DNA of 32,854 nucleotides from MVRV01 sp964646755 (GTDB lineage: Bacteria > Desulfobacterota > Syntrophia > Syntrophales > Smithellaceae): the NCBI GenBank assembly GCA_964646755.1, contig CAZYIE010000038.1, positions 1 through 32,854 on the forward strand. The letters run 5' to 3'. Below the pieces are notes generated by a model. The model ran no database searches and was not told where the DNA came from. It saw only the letters and a program-made list of their open reading frames with translations. This document shows positions 1 through 7,367 of this stretch, in pieces (position 1 is the stretch's first letter; each line of letters begins with the position of its first letter). The position numbers and the translations under genes were made by a program.

Positions 1-64
1 TCTTGACGGTTGTTTGTTTTTTCGTCAAACTGCAAACATGAATAATGAATTAGGGAAAAAAATA

Positions 65-295
65 ATGCGTTGTCCCCGTCTGGGACATGAAGTAACCTTG
101 TCCTATTGCTTACAGGAGTCTATTGATTTGCCCTGTTCACGAATTGTGCACTGCTGGTCTCCGTTATTCGATATAGAAACTTTACTGCAAAAAGAACTGA
201 CGCCGGATTTATGGCAGAAGTTTATTAATTTTCAACCGAAGGATAAGGTCTCCAGCATTATTGAATTGATTGAGGCAGCGAAAGCGAAGAGATGA
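65..295 (+). CDS. small Cys-rich protein of unknown function, coupled to rarA
   Basis: I do not recognise the family. The ATG at 65 is preferred over upstream ATG 38 and TTG 14 because it alone has a good ribosome binding site (AGGGA at 52-56, 8 nt away); this gives a 76-aa protein. The N-terminal half holds four cysteines and a histidine (C3, H8, C15, C24, C30), a spacing compatible with metal binding, although no standard zinc-finger signature is met. The C-terminal half is a plain amphipathic helical stretch. There is no signal peptide or membrane segment, so it is probably cytoplasmic. Its stop overlaps the rarA start in an ATGA arrangement (292-295), implying translational coupling and a shared transcript. 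A link to RarA function is only inference from that coupling. Confidence 0.7.
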   Translation: MRCPRLGHEVTLSYCLQESIDLPCSRIVHCWSPLFDIETLLQKELTPDLWQKFINFQPKDKVSSIIELIEAAKAKR

Positions 296-1639
296 AAACA
301 CTGGATTTATTCAGTCTGGGAACCGAAAGTGATGTGGCGGCATCGGCGCCGCTGGCGGAAAGAATGCGGCCCAGGACAATTGCGGAATATGTCGGCCAGT
401 CTCATCTTTTAGCCGAAGGCAGTCTGCTGCGGCGTTCCATCGAAGAAGATAAATTATTTTCCATGATATTCTGGGGGCCGCCCGGGAAAAACAACTCTGG
501 CCCGTATTTTAGCCAATGAAACCAAATCACATTTTACAAGTTTTTCCGCTGTGCTCTCCGGTGTGAAAGAAATACGGGCCGTGATAGAGGATGCCCGGGA
601 ATTATGGGAAAGCAAAAAGAAAAAGACCATTCTCTTTGTTGATGAGATTCACCGTTTTAATAAAGCGCAGCAGGATGCATTCTTGCCGCACGTCGAAAGC
701 GGCTTGATTACCTTGATCGGCGCCACCACCGAAAATCCTTCTTTTGAAGTAATTGCTCCTCTTTTATCCCGGACAAGAGTTCTGCTTTTGAAACCGTTTG
801 CGGAGGAAGATTTAATAACTATTGTGAAACATGCTCTGGATGATGAGCACAAAGGTTTGGGGAAACTTTCGATCAAGGTTGATGCCGATGTCATTCGTTA
901 CATTGTTGGATTAGCCGACGGCGATGCACGCAGCGTTTTGAACAATCTGGAAGCAATTACAGCTATAGTGCAAAATCTGCCGGCCGAAAAAAGAAAAATA
1001 ACCAAGAAGTTCGCCGAGGAGGCCTTGCTGAAAAAAGCACTTCTCTATGATAAGGACGGCGAGGAGCATTACAACTTAATTTCCGCTTTCCACAAAAGTC
1101 TGCGTGGCAGTGATCCGGATGCCGCCTTGTATTGGCTGGGCCGGATGCTTAATGCCGGAGAAGACCCTCTTTATATTGCCCGCCGGATGATCCGCTTTGC
1201 TTCCGAAGATATCGGCAATGCTGATCCGCAGGCGCTGACAATTGCCGTTGCGGCCCAGCAGGCTTTCCATTTTATCGGTCTGCCGGAAGGCGAATTGGCA
1301 CTGGCTCAAGCCGCTACGTATCTAGCTTGCTCCCCAAAAAGTAATTCACTTTATACCGGATATGGCCGGGTTAAAGAAATAATTAATAAAACAGGATATT
1401 TACCAGTGCCGTTGCATATTCGCAACGCCCCCACAAAATTAATGAAGGAGCTGGATTACGGCAAAGATTATAAATATGCCCATGATTATAGTGATGCTTA
1501 CGTTCCTCAGGAATATCTGCCGGATAAGCTGCAGGGGCAAAAATTCTATCAACCCAAAAACATCGGCCATGAAATAACAATTAAAGAAAGAATGGATATC
1601 TGGCAGCAGAAGAAGCTTTCAGCTAAAGATGGCAAGTAA
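292..1639 (+). pseudogene. rarA: RarA/MgsA AAA+ replication-associated recombination protein, frameshifted in Walker A
   Basis: RarA (MgsA/WRNIP1 family) is an AAA+ ATPase of the clamp-loader type acting at stalled replication forks. The first part (292-519) reads RPRTIAEYVGQSHLL and then enters the P-loop as GPPG. The frame changes there, and the rest (about 500-1639) continues through Walker B (FVDEIH), sensor 1 (GATTENPSFEV), the SRTRV arginine-finger region and the C-terminal tetramerisation domain. Restoring 5 nt (ACGGG between two GGG runs near 484) would recreate GPPGTGKTTLARI and give 450 aa, the normal family length. As written the protein lacks the Thr-Gly of Walker A and is truncated at 75 aa. 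A real inactivating slippage deletion and an assembly error are both possible. The rest of the reading frame is intact and shows no other decay, which favours a recent event or an error. Confidence 0.88.
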
Positions 1640-1657
1640 ATTGCTTTCCAAGAAGAA

Positions 1658-1785
1658 AATAACTTAGACAAAAAGCTCCAGAGACAAGGCGCGCAAGTTA
1701 TGAGGAGAGAGACGTACTTTTAGCGTACGCCGCAAGGACGAATAATGCAGCGCAACGAAGTATATGGACTTTTTTCGAAGTTATT
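1658..1785. repeat. dispersed palindromic repeat, GTAC-centred family, copy 1
   Basis: Imperfect terminal arms face each other: aataactt...aaaaagctcc at 1658-1679 against ggacttttttcgaagttatt at 1766-1785. The centre has a stem CGTAC (1713-1717)/GTACG (1725-1729). The interior phrase caaggcgcgcaag followed by gagacNtactttt recurs at 6975-7021. No ORF is present. It lies just downstream of rarA and may act as a transcript-end or REP-like element. A second hairpin, aaggggtgc (1796-1804)/gcacccctt (1814-1822), and a small one at 1835-1851 follow it; neither has a T-run on the plus strand. Confidence 0.6.
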
Positions 1786-2031
1786 GAAAAAGGAAAAGGG
1801 GTGCTTGGTTAGTGCACCCCTTAGTCTGAAGAGTGAAGGCCTTTTGCCTTCCTGGTTATTTTGCTGTCGGCCAATCATGCCCGTTATGTTTAGTCGACAA
1901 TTATTAACATTTGCTATTATGTAAAGCATGTACTGTGCCATATTTATGCTCCGCAACCTAAGTCACTGTAATTAATAACAAATAATTAATAATTGGCATT
2001 ATCACTATAAGGAACGACACTTAAGTTGCGG

Positions 2032-2147
2032 CAACAAATGTCGGAATCTATTTTGCATAATAAAAAAATTACAGTAAAAACAACAACATAAAAAATACAG
2101 TCTTTTGTCAGGCATTCGACAAAAATGTCGATTCTTTTGCGTAATAA
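2032..2147 (+). promoter_or_regulatory. pair of direct repeats upstream of the histidine kinase promoter
   Basis: Two similar blocks, 2032-2063 and 2117-2147, share the pattern acaaa-atgtcg followed by ttttgcRtaataa. The second block also contains a short palindrome, cgaca (2117-2121)/tgtcg (2126-2130), and ends 3 nt before the -35 hexamer. Position and repetition suggest binding sites for a transcription factor, possibly the cognate response regulator encoded downstream; that link is inference. The stretch from about 1965 to 2010 is simply very A+T-rich. Confidence 0.35.
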
Positions 2148-2150
2148 CCG

Positions 2151-2181
2151 TTGACTTTTGTTGAAAATCGCCTAATATAAT
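2151..2181 (+). promoter_or_regulatory. sigma-70-like promoter of the two-component operon
   Basis: TTGACT at 2151-2156 is followed after 16 nt by TAATAT (2173-2178), with an overlapping TATAAT at 2176-2181 (19-nt spacing). The start codon of the kinase lies about 30 nt downstream with AAGGA at 2200-2204. No -24/-12 sigma-54 element is visible here. Confidence 0.55.
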
Positions 2182-2209
2182 CAGCAAAATCAATTTCTTA
2201 AGGATATAA

Positions 2210-4000
2210 ATGTTTTCTTTCAGAAAAAAAGAATTGGGAATTAGTCGGAAAAACTCCAAATATAAAGGCACTTTTTTACAGCCATGGGCCGTTGCCATCG
2301 TTTCTGCCGTATTAGTTGTCTTAATCCTTGTTATGGGGTTTCTCGATATTAGAAGAAGTGACTCTAATCTTGTTGGTTTTATGGAAGATCAGGCGTTGAG
2401 CACGATTAGCGTATTACAGCGATTAACGGAAGAAAATTTAAAAAGCATAATTGCCGTAACCGATAAGAAAGGCTCAAACATAAAAACAGCCAGCCAGGAA
2501 GAAGCAACTTATTCCAAAAGATGGGTTATAGAAGCATTAACCGACTTTGGCAGCGGAATAGATAAGGAATGGAAAAAAGGAAAGGTAAATAATAATTATC
2601 TCCAGAAACTGGCGGCGGAAAACAAATTCTGGTATTTGGCCGTTCTTAATAGAGAGGGGCAAGCTGTTTATCAAAGTGGTCATTTACAAACGAATATGCT
2701 CGATAAAAATGAGTTGGAGAAAGACGGCCGGAAATTGGCGACAATTGATCTCATAGAAAAAATACGCGCCAAGCAGGGGATTGGTTTTGTCGCTCTGCGG
2801 CGCAAGGATGGCAGTGGCACCGTCGTCATCAATCTGGATAAGCCTGGTTTGATTTATTGGAGTTTAAAAGTTGCCGTGGAAAGAGGCATAAAGAAAATCG
2901 GCGAAGGCCACGGAATAGCTTATCTCCAGATAATTAATGATCAGAACAAACTGCTTAGCGGCATCGGCCAGTTGACGAGTGGATTAAGTAGCAATGACTT
3001 TAACATCCAGGAAATTCTTTCGGGGAAAGTAAGAATTGTCAGCAGAAAAGTGAATTCCGGCGATATTAAAATACTGGATATGGCCGTACCCTTGTATATA
3101 GATAAAAAGATTGTCGGTATTGTGAGAATCGGCCTCGACCGCGGCTCAATGGATAAGATTATTGCGGAAAACCGCCAAAACATATTTGTTTTTATGATCT
3201 TTGTAGTTCTCATCGCGATATTATCCATGTGGCTTTTATATCACGACCAGAACAGGCATCTGTCCGGCATTATTGAAATGGAACGGCGTCTGGAAAAGGC
3301 CGAACGGCTTTCGTCTCTGGGACAACTAGCCGCAGGTGTTGCGCATGAAATTCGTAATCCGCTCAATGCCATCAGCATGGCCACACAAAGATTAAAGATG
3401 GATTTTGTGCCTGCCGACCAGAGCAAGGTCAGTGAATTTCAGAATCTTTCCGGAGTTATTCGGGATGAAATAAAACGACTCAATGGAATAATAGAAGAAT
3501 TTCTTTCCTTTTCCAAAAGCCGGCGGTTGCAGCTCAGCGATTTTTCGATAATCGACGTTTTACAGAAGATTGTCAGCCTGATCCGGGAAGAAGCATCAGC
3601 CCGCGGGGTAACTATTGAAACACAATGGCGGCATACGCCGGCCATAATTCCTATGGATGTCAACAAACTACAGCAATCTTTCTTAAATTTAATTAAAAAT
3701 GCCCTGGAATCCATGACGACCGAAGGTAAAATTACCATCGCCGTGGATAAAGAAGGGAAGAATTATATCGTTGTGAGTATTTCCGATACCGGCTGCGGTA
3801 TGACCGCAGAAGAAATCGAAAAGATTTTCAGCCCCGAATATACAACAAAAGAAAAGGGAGTGGGCTTGGGAGTACCTTTGGCCAGTGAGATTATCCGTGG
3901 ACATGGCGGAGAAATCAGGGTGATCAGCCGGAAGGGGGAAGGAACAACATTTGAAGTTGTTTTACCCCGCGAAAGGATCAGCGAAAAAACTTCAGCATAG
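2210..4000 (+). CDS. membrane-bound sensor histidine kinase (NtrB/ZraS-like)
   Basis: 596 aa. A first membrane segment spans about residues 26-46, followed by a roughly 275-residue extracytoplasmic sensor region and a second membrane segment at about 325-344. The HisKA dimerisation domain carries the phospho-acceptor H379 in GVAHEIRNPL. The HATPase domain follows, with an N-box near N497, G1 box DTGCG (526-530) and G2 box GVGLG (550-554). The protein would autophosphorylate on H379 in response to an unknown periplasmic signal and pass the phosphate to the NtrC-type regulator encoded 14 nt downstream. The sensor region resembles the dCache-type arrangement of ZraS/AtoS-class kinases by layout only. 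The ATG at 2210 has AAGGA 5 nt upstream and a plausible promoter before it. Confidence 0.92.
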   Translation: MFSFRKKELGISRKNSKYKGTFLQPWAVAIVSAVLVVLILVMGFLDIRRSDSNLVGFMEDQALSTISVLQRLTEENLKSIIAVTDKKGSNIKTASQEEATYSKRWVIEALTDFGSGIDKEWKKGKVNNNYLQKLAAENKFWYLAVLNREGQAVYQSGHLQTNMLDKNELEKDGRKLATIDLIEKIRAKQGIGFVALRRKDGSGTVVINLDKPGLIYWSLKVAVERGIKKIGEGHGIAYLQIINDQNKLLSGIGQLTSGLSSNDFNIQEILSGKVRIVSRKVNSGDIKILDMAVPLYIDKKIVGIVRIGLDRGSMDKIIAENRQNIFVFMIFVVLIAILSMWLLYHDQNRHLSGIIEMERRLEKAERLSSLGQLAAGVAHEIRNPLNAISMATQRLKMDFVPADQSKVSEFQNLSGVIRDEIKRLNGIIEEFLSFSKSRRLQLSDFSIIDVLQKIVSLIREEASARGVTIETQWRHTPAIIPMDVNKLQQSFLNLIKNALESMTTEGKITIAVDKEGKNYIVVSISDTGCGMTAEEIEKIFSPEYTTKEKGVGLGVPLASEIIRGHGGEIRVISRKGEGTTFEVVLPRERISEKTSA

Positions 4001-4014
4001 AGGATAAAATATTC

Positions 4015-5376
4015 ATGCGAAAATTAAGCATTCTTATTGTTGACGACGAAAAATCCCAAAGAGAGCTGCTACGGGATTTTTTACGTTCTAAAGGCCACAC
4101 ATTAGCAGAGGCAGAAAACGGTGAAGCCGCCATCAAATTTGTCCAAAATGGCCATTTTGACCTGATCCTGTTGGATTACAAAATGCCCGGCATGGATGGA
4201 TTGCAGGTGCTTCAGGAAGTAAAACGCATCAACCCGGAAATCGATGTCGTTATCATTACGGCCTTTGGCACAATTGAAACGGCGGTGGAAGCCATTAAGG
4301 CCGGTGCGATCGATTACATAACCAAACCTGTTGATTTGGAGGAGGTATTAATAATACTCGACCGGGTGGTGGGCAGAAGAACCCTGATTCGGGAAAACGA
4401 ACTGCTAAAAGAAGAGTTGGGCAAAAAGGGGATTACTACCGAGAAGATTATTTATAAGAGCCCGCAAATGACCGAATTGATTAATATGGCCAGCCGGGTG
4501 GCGGCAAGTCAGGCATCGGTTTTAATTTCAGGGGAGAGCGGAACCGGAAAAGAGCTGCTGGCTCGACTAATACACCAATTGAGTTCCCGCGATCAGAAAC
4601 CGATTATCGTTGTGAATTGCGGTGCCTTGCATGAAAATCTGCTGGAAAGCGAATTATTCGGCCATGAAAAAGGATCTTTTACCGGAGCAACTTCTCGCCG
4701 CATCGGTCGATTTGAGGAGGCGGATGGCGGCACTCTCTTCCTCGATGAAATAGGAGAATTGAGCCCCACAGTGCAGGTTAAATTGTTGCGTTTTCTGCAA
4801 GAGCGGGAAATCCAGCGTTTGGGCAGCAATGTAAATATCCATGTTGATGTCCGGGTTATCAGTGCAACCAACCGTGACCTGGAAGTGCAGGTTAAAGAGG
4901 GTAATTTTCGCGAAGACCTTTTTTATCGATTAAAAGTTGTAACTATGGTGTTGCCGCCGCTGAGGGATAGAAAAGAAGATTTGCCCCTTTTAATTCATCA
5001 TTTCCTGGAAAAATTTTCTCAAGAAAATGCGAAAACAATTAAAGAATTAACGGCGGAAGCACGCGATCTGCTTTTGAAATACGATTATCCGGGGAATGTA
5101 CGGGAACTGATCAATATTCTGGAACGGGCTGTAGTGATTACGCGTAATGAATATATTAGCTCTGACGATTTACCATTCAAGTCATCGTCTCTTCCTGAAT
5201 CTTCAGCAAAAAAACTATCCGGCACACTGCGCGACTCCCTGGAAGATTTGGAAAAACAATTAATTGATGAAGCGATGAGCCAGTCCGCAGGTAACCAGAC
5301 CAAGGCAGCCGATATTCTGGGCATGTCCGAGCGAATGCTGCGCTACAAATTGAAAAAATATAATTTAAAGCACTAA
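4015..5376 (+). CDS. NtrC-family sigma-54-dependent response regulator
   Basis: 453 aa with three domains. The N-terminal receiver has the acidic pair at D11/D12 and the phospho-acceptor D54 in LLDYKMPG. The central AAA+ domain has Walker A GESGTGKE, the sigma-54 contact loop as GSFTGA (a Ser variant of GAFTGA), and Walker B GGTLFLDEIGE. A C-terminal Fis-type helix-turn-helix follows (NQTKAADILGMSERMLRYKL). It should activate sigma-54 promoters elsewhere after phosphorylation by the adjacent kinase. An AGAGGA ribosome site lies about 10 nt before the ATG, and the two genes are clearly one operon. The target promoters are not identifiable in this window. Confidence 0.94.
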   Translation: MRKLSILIVDDEKSQRELLRDFLRSKGHTLAEAENGEAAIKFVQNGHFDLILLDYKMPGMDGLQVLQEVKRINPEIDVVIITAFGTIETAVEAIKAGAIDYITKPVDLEEVLIILDRVVGRRTLIRENELLKEELGKKGITTEKIIYKSPQMTELINMASRVAASQASVLISGESGTGKELLARLIHQLSSRDQKPIIVVNCGALHENLLESELFGHEKGSFTGATSRRIGRFEEADGGTLFLDEIGELSPTVQVKLLRFLQEREIQRLGSNVNIHVDVRVISATNRDLEVQVKEGNFREDLFYRLKVVTMVLPPLRDRKEDLPLLIHHFLEKFSQENAKTIKELTAEARDLLLKYDYPGNVRELINILERAVVITRNEYISSDDLPFKSSSLPESSAKKLSGTLRDSLEDLEKQLIDEAMSQSAGNQTKAADILGMSERMLRYKLKKYNLKH

Positions 5377-5377
5377 G

Positions 5378-5418
5378 CGGACTGTCCTCATCTGTAGAAC
5401 CACAAAGGGTACAGTCCG
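5378..5418 (+). terminator. possible transcript-end hairpin after the response regulator
   Basis: Arms cggactgt (5378-5385) and acagtccg (5411-5418) are perfectly complementary (8 bp) around a 25-nt loop. They begin 2 nt after the stop codon. There is no T-run behind the stem, so if it terminates it is not a canonical intrinsic terminator. Confidence 0.3.
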
Positions 5419-5708
5419 GTTGAAAAAGCATTCTTCCTTGTAAGTGAGTGTTCGATAATTTTTTGGAAATGCAATATTTCAAACGGTATTCATCATGTCA
5501 CAAACTCTAGAAGATCATCTGATTTTTTGACAGTGGACAAGTTTCCCATAAAAAGTCCAATTTGGCTTTTGGTTTTTATTATCGGAACTGCCAAATGCTG
5601 TTTTTCCAATAATGTTGTTTTAAAAGGATTTATTGCTTTTCTTTCAGTCCCAAATAGCTTAAAGTTGCAAGCAAATAATCAAGAAAAACCAACCAAGGCA
5701 TATTAATT
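5419..5708. other. gene-free stretch left of the cassette-like units
   Basis: No ORF with coding character is seen on either strand. A weak promoter-like pair (TTGACA 5527-5532, TAAAAA 5549-5554, 16-nt spacing) points rightward into the two following ORFs. It could supply transcription to the promoterless cassettes, with a long leader. No attI site or integron integrase gene can be recognised. Confidence 0.35.
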
Positions 5709-5709
5709 G

Positions 5710-6313
5710 TTGGGCATGGAAGGAAGGGCAAAGCCATGAAGAACAAATGGTGGCAACAATGTTGGTGGTATTCATGCATAGGCAAGGCAAGCAGTCGGCT
5801 AGTACTGTGTGGAACTTTATTAATTTTGACCTGCCTTGCTTGTGACAATGATGATGCTTCAAATAGGAAAGCCAACTACGAATTTCAAGAAAGGTGTGGC
5901 ATAGCGTCTGCACGGTGGGCCAAAGAACACAGTGAAGTAGTGGATTATCGCGTTCACTACAACATACGGCTAAATGAGTGTGTTTTATATGCAACGTTGG
6001 CTCCGATAAAAACCGGCGACGTTAATACAAGCTACTTCATGATTTACGATCCCTATGCAAACAAGACGTTAGCTCAGTACACGGTCAGGTTGAGTCTTAA
6101 TTATGAAGATCGTATATGCATTGTCGGCGGCAAGACAGTAGATGGAGTGACTGAGGAGAAATGGAAAGTAATAGTCAAGGACTTCATGGAAGAATAGGCG
6201 ACGAGAGTAGTGGCCTTGTTATTGAATAGCCGGGATCACGTCCGTCTGCCCAACCATGCCCCGCAGGCCGATTGCTTCCGCGCTTAGCGTTCCGGCAACC
6301 ACTGACCATCTCG
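5710..6313 (+). mobile_element. putative integron gene cassette 1 (lipoprotein-like ORF)
   Basis: The left edge is a core site G/TTGGGC at 5709-5715. The ORF starts 26 bp later and stops at 6197. The exact reverse complement of that core, GCCCAAC, occurs at 6248-6254 as the R'' box of a candidate attC whose right core is GTTTGGC at 6313-6319. In a circular cassette the R'' box must pair with the cassette's own 5' end, and this is what is seen. The internal L-box pairing of this attC is poor by eye. No integrase is present nearby. Confidence 0.5.
5736..6197 (+). CDS. hypothetical exported protein, probable lipoprotein
   Basis: 153 aa, no recognised family. The N-terminus is basic, then hydrophobic (about residues 20-35: RLVLCGTLLILTCLAC), ending at a cysteine followed by DNDD. 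This is like a lipoprotein signal, although neither ILTC nor CLAC is an ideal lipobox. The remainder is a mixed alpha/beta stretch of about 115 residues with several Tyr and paired Cys residues. The ATG at 5736 has AAGGAAGGG about 10 nt upstream. Base composition is intermediate between the A+T-rich core genes and the G+C-rich kinase further right. The gene sits alone between a left core site and an attC-like site, as cassette genes do. Expression probably depends on an external promoter. Confidence 0.65.
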   Translation: MKNKWWQQCWWYSCIGKASSRLVLCGTLLILTCLACDNDDASNRKANYEFQERCGIASARWAKEHSEVVDYRVHYNIRLNECVLYATLAPIKTGDVNTSYFMIYDPYANKTLAQYTVRLSLNYEDRICIVGGKTVDGVTEEKWKVIVKDFMEE

Positions 6314-6319
6314 TTTGGC
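6248..6319 (+). other. attC-like recombination site 1
   Basis: R'' GCCCAAC (6248-6254) and R' GTTTGGC (6313-6319) bracket 58 nt that contain a GCCG...CGGC stem around 6268-6295. R'' matches the cassette's own left core (5709-5715) rather than the current R'. That is expected, because the last six bases of R' belong to the next cassette. The L-boxes are not convincingly complementary. Confidence 0.4.
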
Positions 6320-6926
6320 TTTAAGATAGGAGGGAGGTAGAAATGGCGTTCTGGCAATTCATGGCGCACTGGGGAATATGGGACATAATTGGTCTTGCGG
6401 CAGCAGCAATACCAACGATCATGGTCTTGTGTTACATCTTCCCAAGGAAGGCAATCACGAACCTGTATATCGATACCGAGCGTGATTCCATCAACCAGGG
6501 ATACCCCAAGGTTGTCCGAATCAAGTTCAGGAATCACACCAATGAGCCACTCTATGTTTTGTCGGAGGGATTCACGTTCGGATCAGTCCTCCATGCCTCT
6601 CCGAACGCAGCACAGAACGCAGCCACGGCTGTGTGTGAAGTAAAGTTCGAGGGGCGACAGCAAGGAATTCTTTCCGAAATCGACACACTGGTTCGACCAG
6701 GTCAAGAGGTCTCAACATGGGTTCCTGTAGACCCAGCGCATTCCGATCGAGTGGTTGATGATGCCATCCAGAGCCGCAGCGTTGGCACGCTTCGACTCAA
6801 GTGTCAGCGGCTTACAGGTCGTCGGGATGCCCCAGTGCGCATGAGAGTCCCAGTATGAATGAAATGGCGGGAAGCCAAACAAGCAAATGCACTGTAGGGC
6901 CTGTAGCCGCCCCGTGATTTGCGACG
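6314..6926 (+). mobile_element. putative integron gene cassette 2 (membrane-anchored ORF)
   Basis: The unit starts with TTTGGC directly after G6313. Its ORF begins 29 bp later with a very strong ribosome site and stops at 6858. GCCAAAC, the exact reverse complement of its left core GTTTGGC, is found 15 bp after the stop at 6874-6880. A hairpin with attC features follows. One ORF, no promoter, both core boxes self-matching and a length of 613 bp are the standard anatomy of an integron cassette. Confidence 0.6.
6343..6858 (+). CDS. hypothetical membrane-anchored protein
   Basis: 171 aa, family not recognised. One hydrophobic N-terminal segment (about residues 9-32, ending before PRKAITNLYIDT) would anchor it in the inner membrane. 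A soluble domain of about 135 residues follows, with beta-rich character (KVVRIKFRNHTNEPLYVLSEGFTFG resembles an immunoglobulin-like or CARDB-like strand pattern, only a guess). The ribosome site AGGAGGGAGG just before ATG 6343 settles the start. Codon choice is more G/C-ending than in the core genes, consistent with acquisition from elsewhere. It lies alone inside the second cassette-like unit and in the same direction as the first. Confidence 0.7.
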   Translation: MAFWQFMAHWGIWDIIGLAAAAIPTIMVLCYIFPRKAITNLYIDTERDSINQGYPKVVRIKFRNHTNEPLYVLSEGFTFGSVLHASPNAAQNAATAVCEVKFEGRQQGILSEIDTLVRPGQEVSTWVPVDPAHSDRVVDDAIQSRSVGTLRLKCQRLTGRRDAPVRMRVPV

Positions 6927-6933
6927 TTCGGGC
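6874..6933 (+). other. attC-like recombination site 2
   Basis: Order: R'' GCCAAAC (6874-6880), L'' GCAAATGCAC (6883-6892), central hairpin containing GGGC/GCCC, L' GTGATTTGC (6914-6922), R' GTTCGGG (6926-6932). L'' pairs perfectly with L' except for one unpaired G at 6889, matching the extrahelical base by which integron integrases recognise the bottom strand of attC. R'' pairs only partly with the present R', but exactly with the cassette's own left core at 6313-6319. Confidence 0.6.
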
Positions 6934-6970
6934 GCACACAGCGCCTTTCAGCGGCCTCGTAAAATGCGCC

Positions 6971-7150
6971 AGAGGCAAGGCGCGCGAAGCTTTAGGAATG
7001 AGACCTACTTTTGTGTAGGTCGTAGTGTCATGAATCCCACTCCGCTTCGCTTCTGAAATAGATAAGAAGCAAGGTGTCACTAACCCCCTTCGCTGCGCTG
7101 CGGGGATAGTTCGGCTAACGAATTCCGCTGCGCTTCGCTTTCGGAATTCG
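6971..7150. repeat. repeat zone: GTAC-family copy 2 plus two G+C-rich palindromes
   Basis: The start (agaggcaaggcgcgcgaag...gagacctactttt) matches the repeat at 1680-1722. Its central stem here is GACCTAC (7002-7008)/GTAGGTC (7015-7021). Two further palindromes follow: cccc/gggg around 7084-7105 and CGAATTCCG (7119-7127)/CGGAATTCG (7142-7150), with loops of the ctgcgcttcgct type. No ORF with coding character is found between 6934 and the 5S terminator. Confidence 0.5.
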
Positions 7151-7159
7151 AGTCTCACT

Positions 7160-7190
7160 AAAAAAGCCCCGCTGATTTCTCAGCGGGGCT
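7160..7190 (-). terminator. rho-independent terminator of the 5S rRNA
   Basis: Perfect 11-bp stem AGCCCCGCTGA/TCAGCGGGGCT (7165-7175 and 7180-7190) with a 4-nt loop, followed on the minus strand by six Ts. It lies 12 nt beyond the 5S 3' end and is the strongest intrinsic terminator in the window. Confidence 0.9.
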
Positions 7191-7202
7191 TCATGTTTTA
7201 AA

Positions 7203-7317
<115 letters not shown>

Positions 7318-7367
7318 ATTATTCATTATGTAAAATTGCATGACATTTAGCTCATGTAGGGGACATC

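Noticed and set aside
1796..1822. 9-bp hairpin aaggggtgc/gcacccctt as the rarA terminator
   Set aside because: The T-rich side is on the minus strand, where no gene ends here; there is no T-run for rightward transcription.
6934..7150. A possible third integron cassette after the second attC-like site
   Set aside because: No ORF and no GCCCGAA(C) box complementary to its would-be left core were found before the 5S gene.
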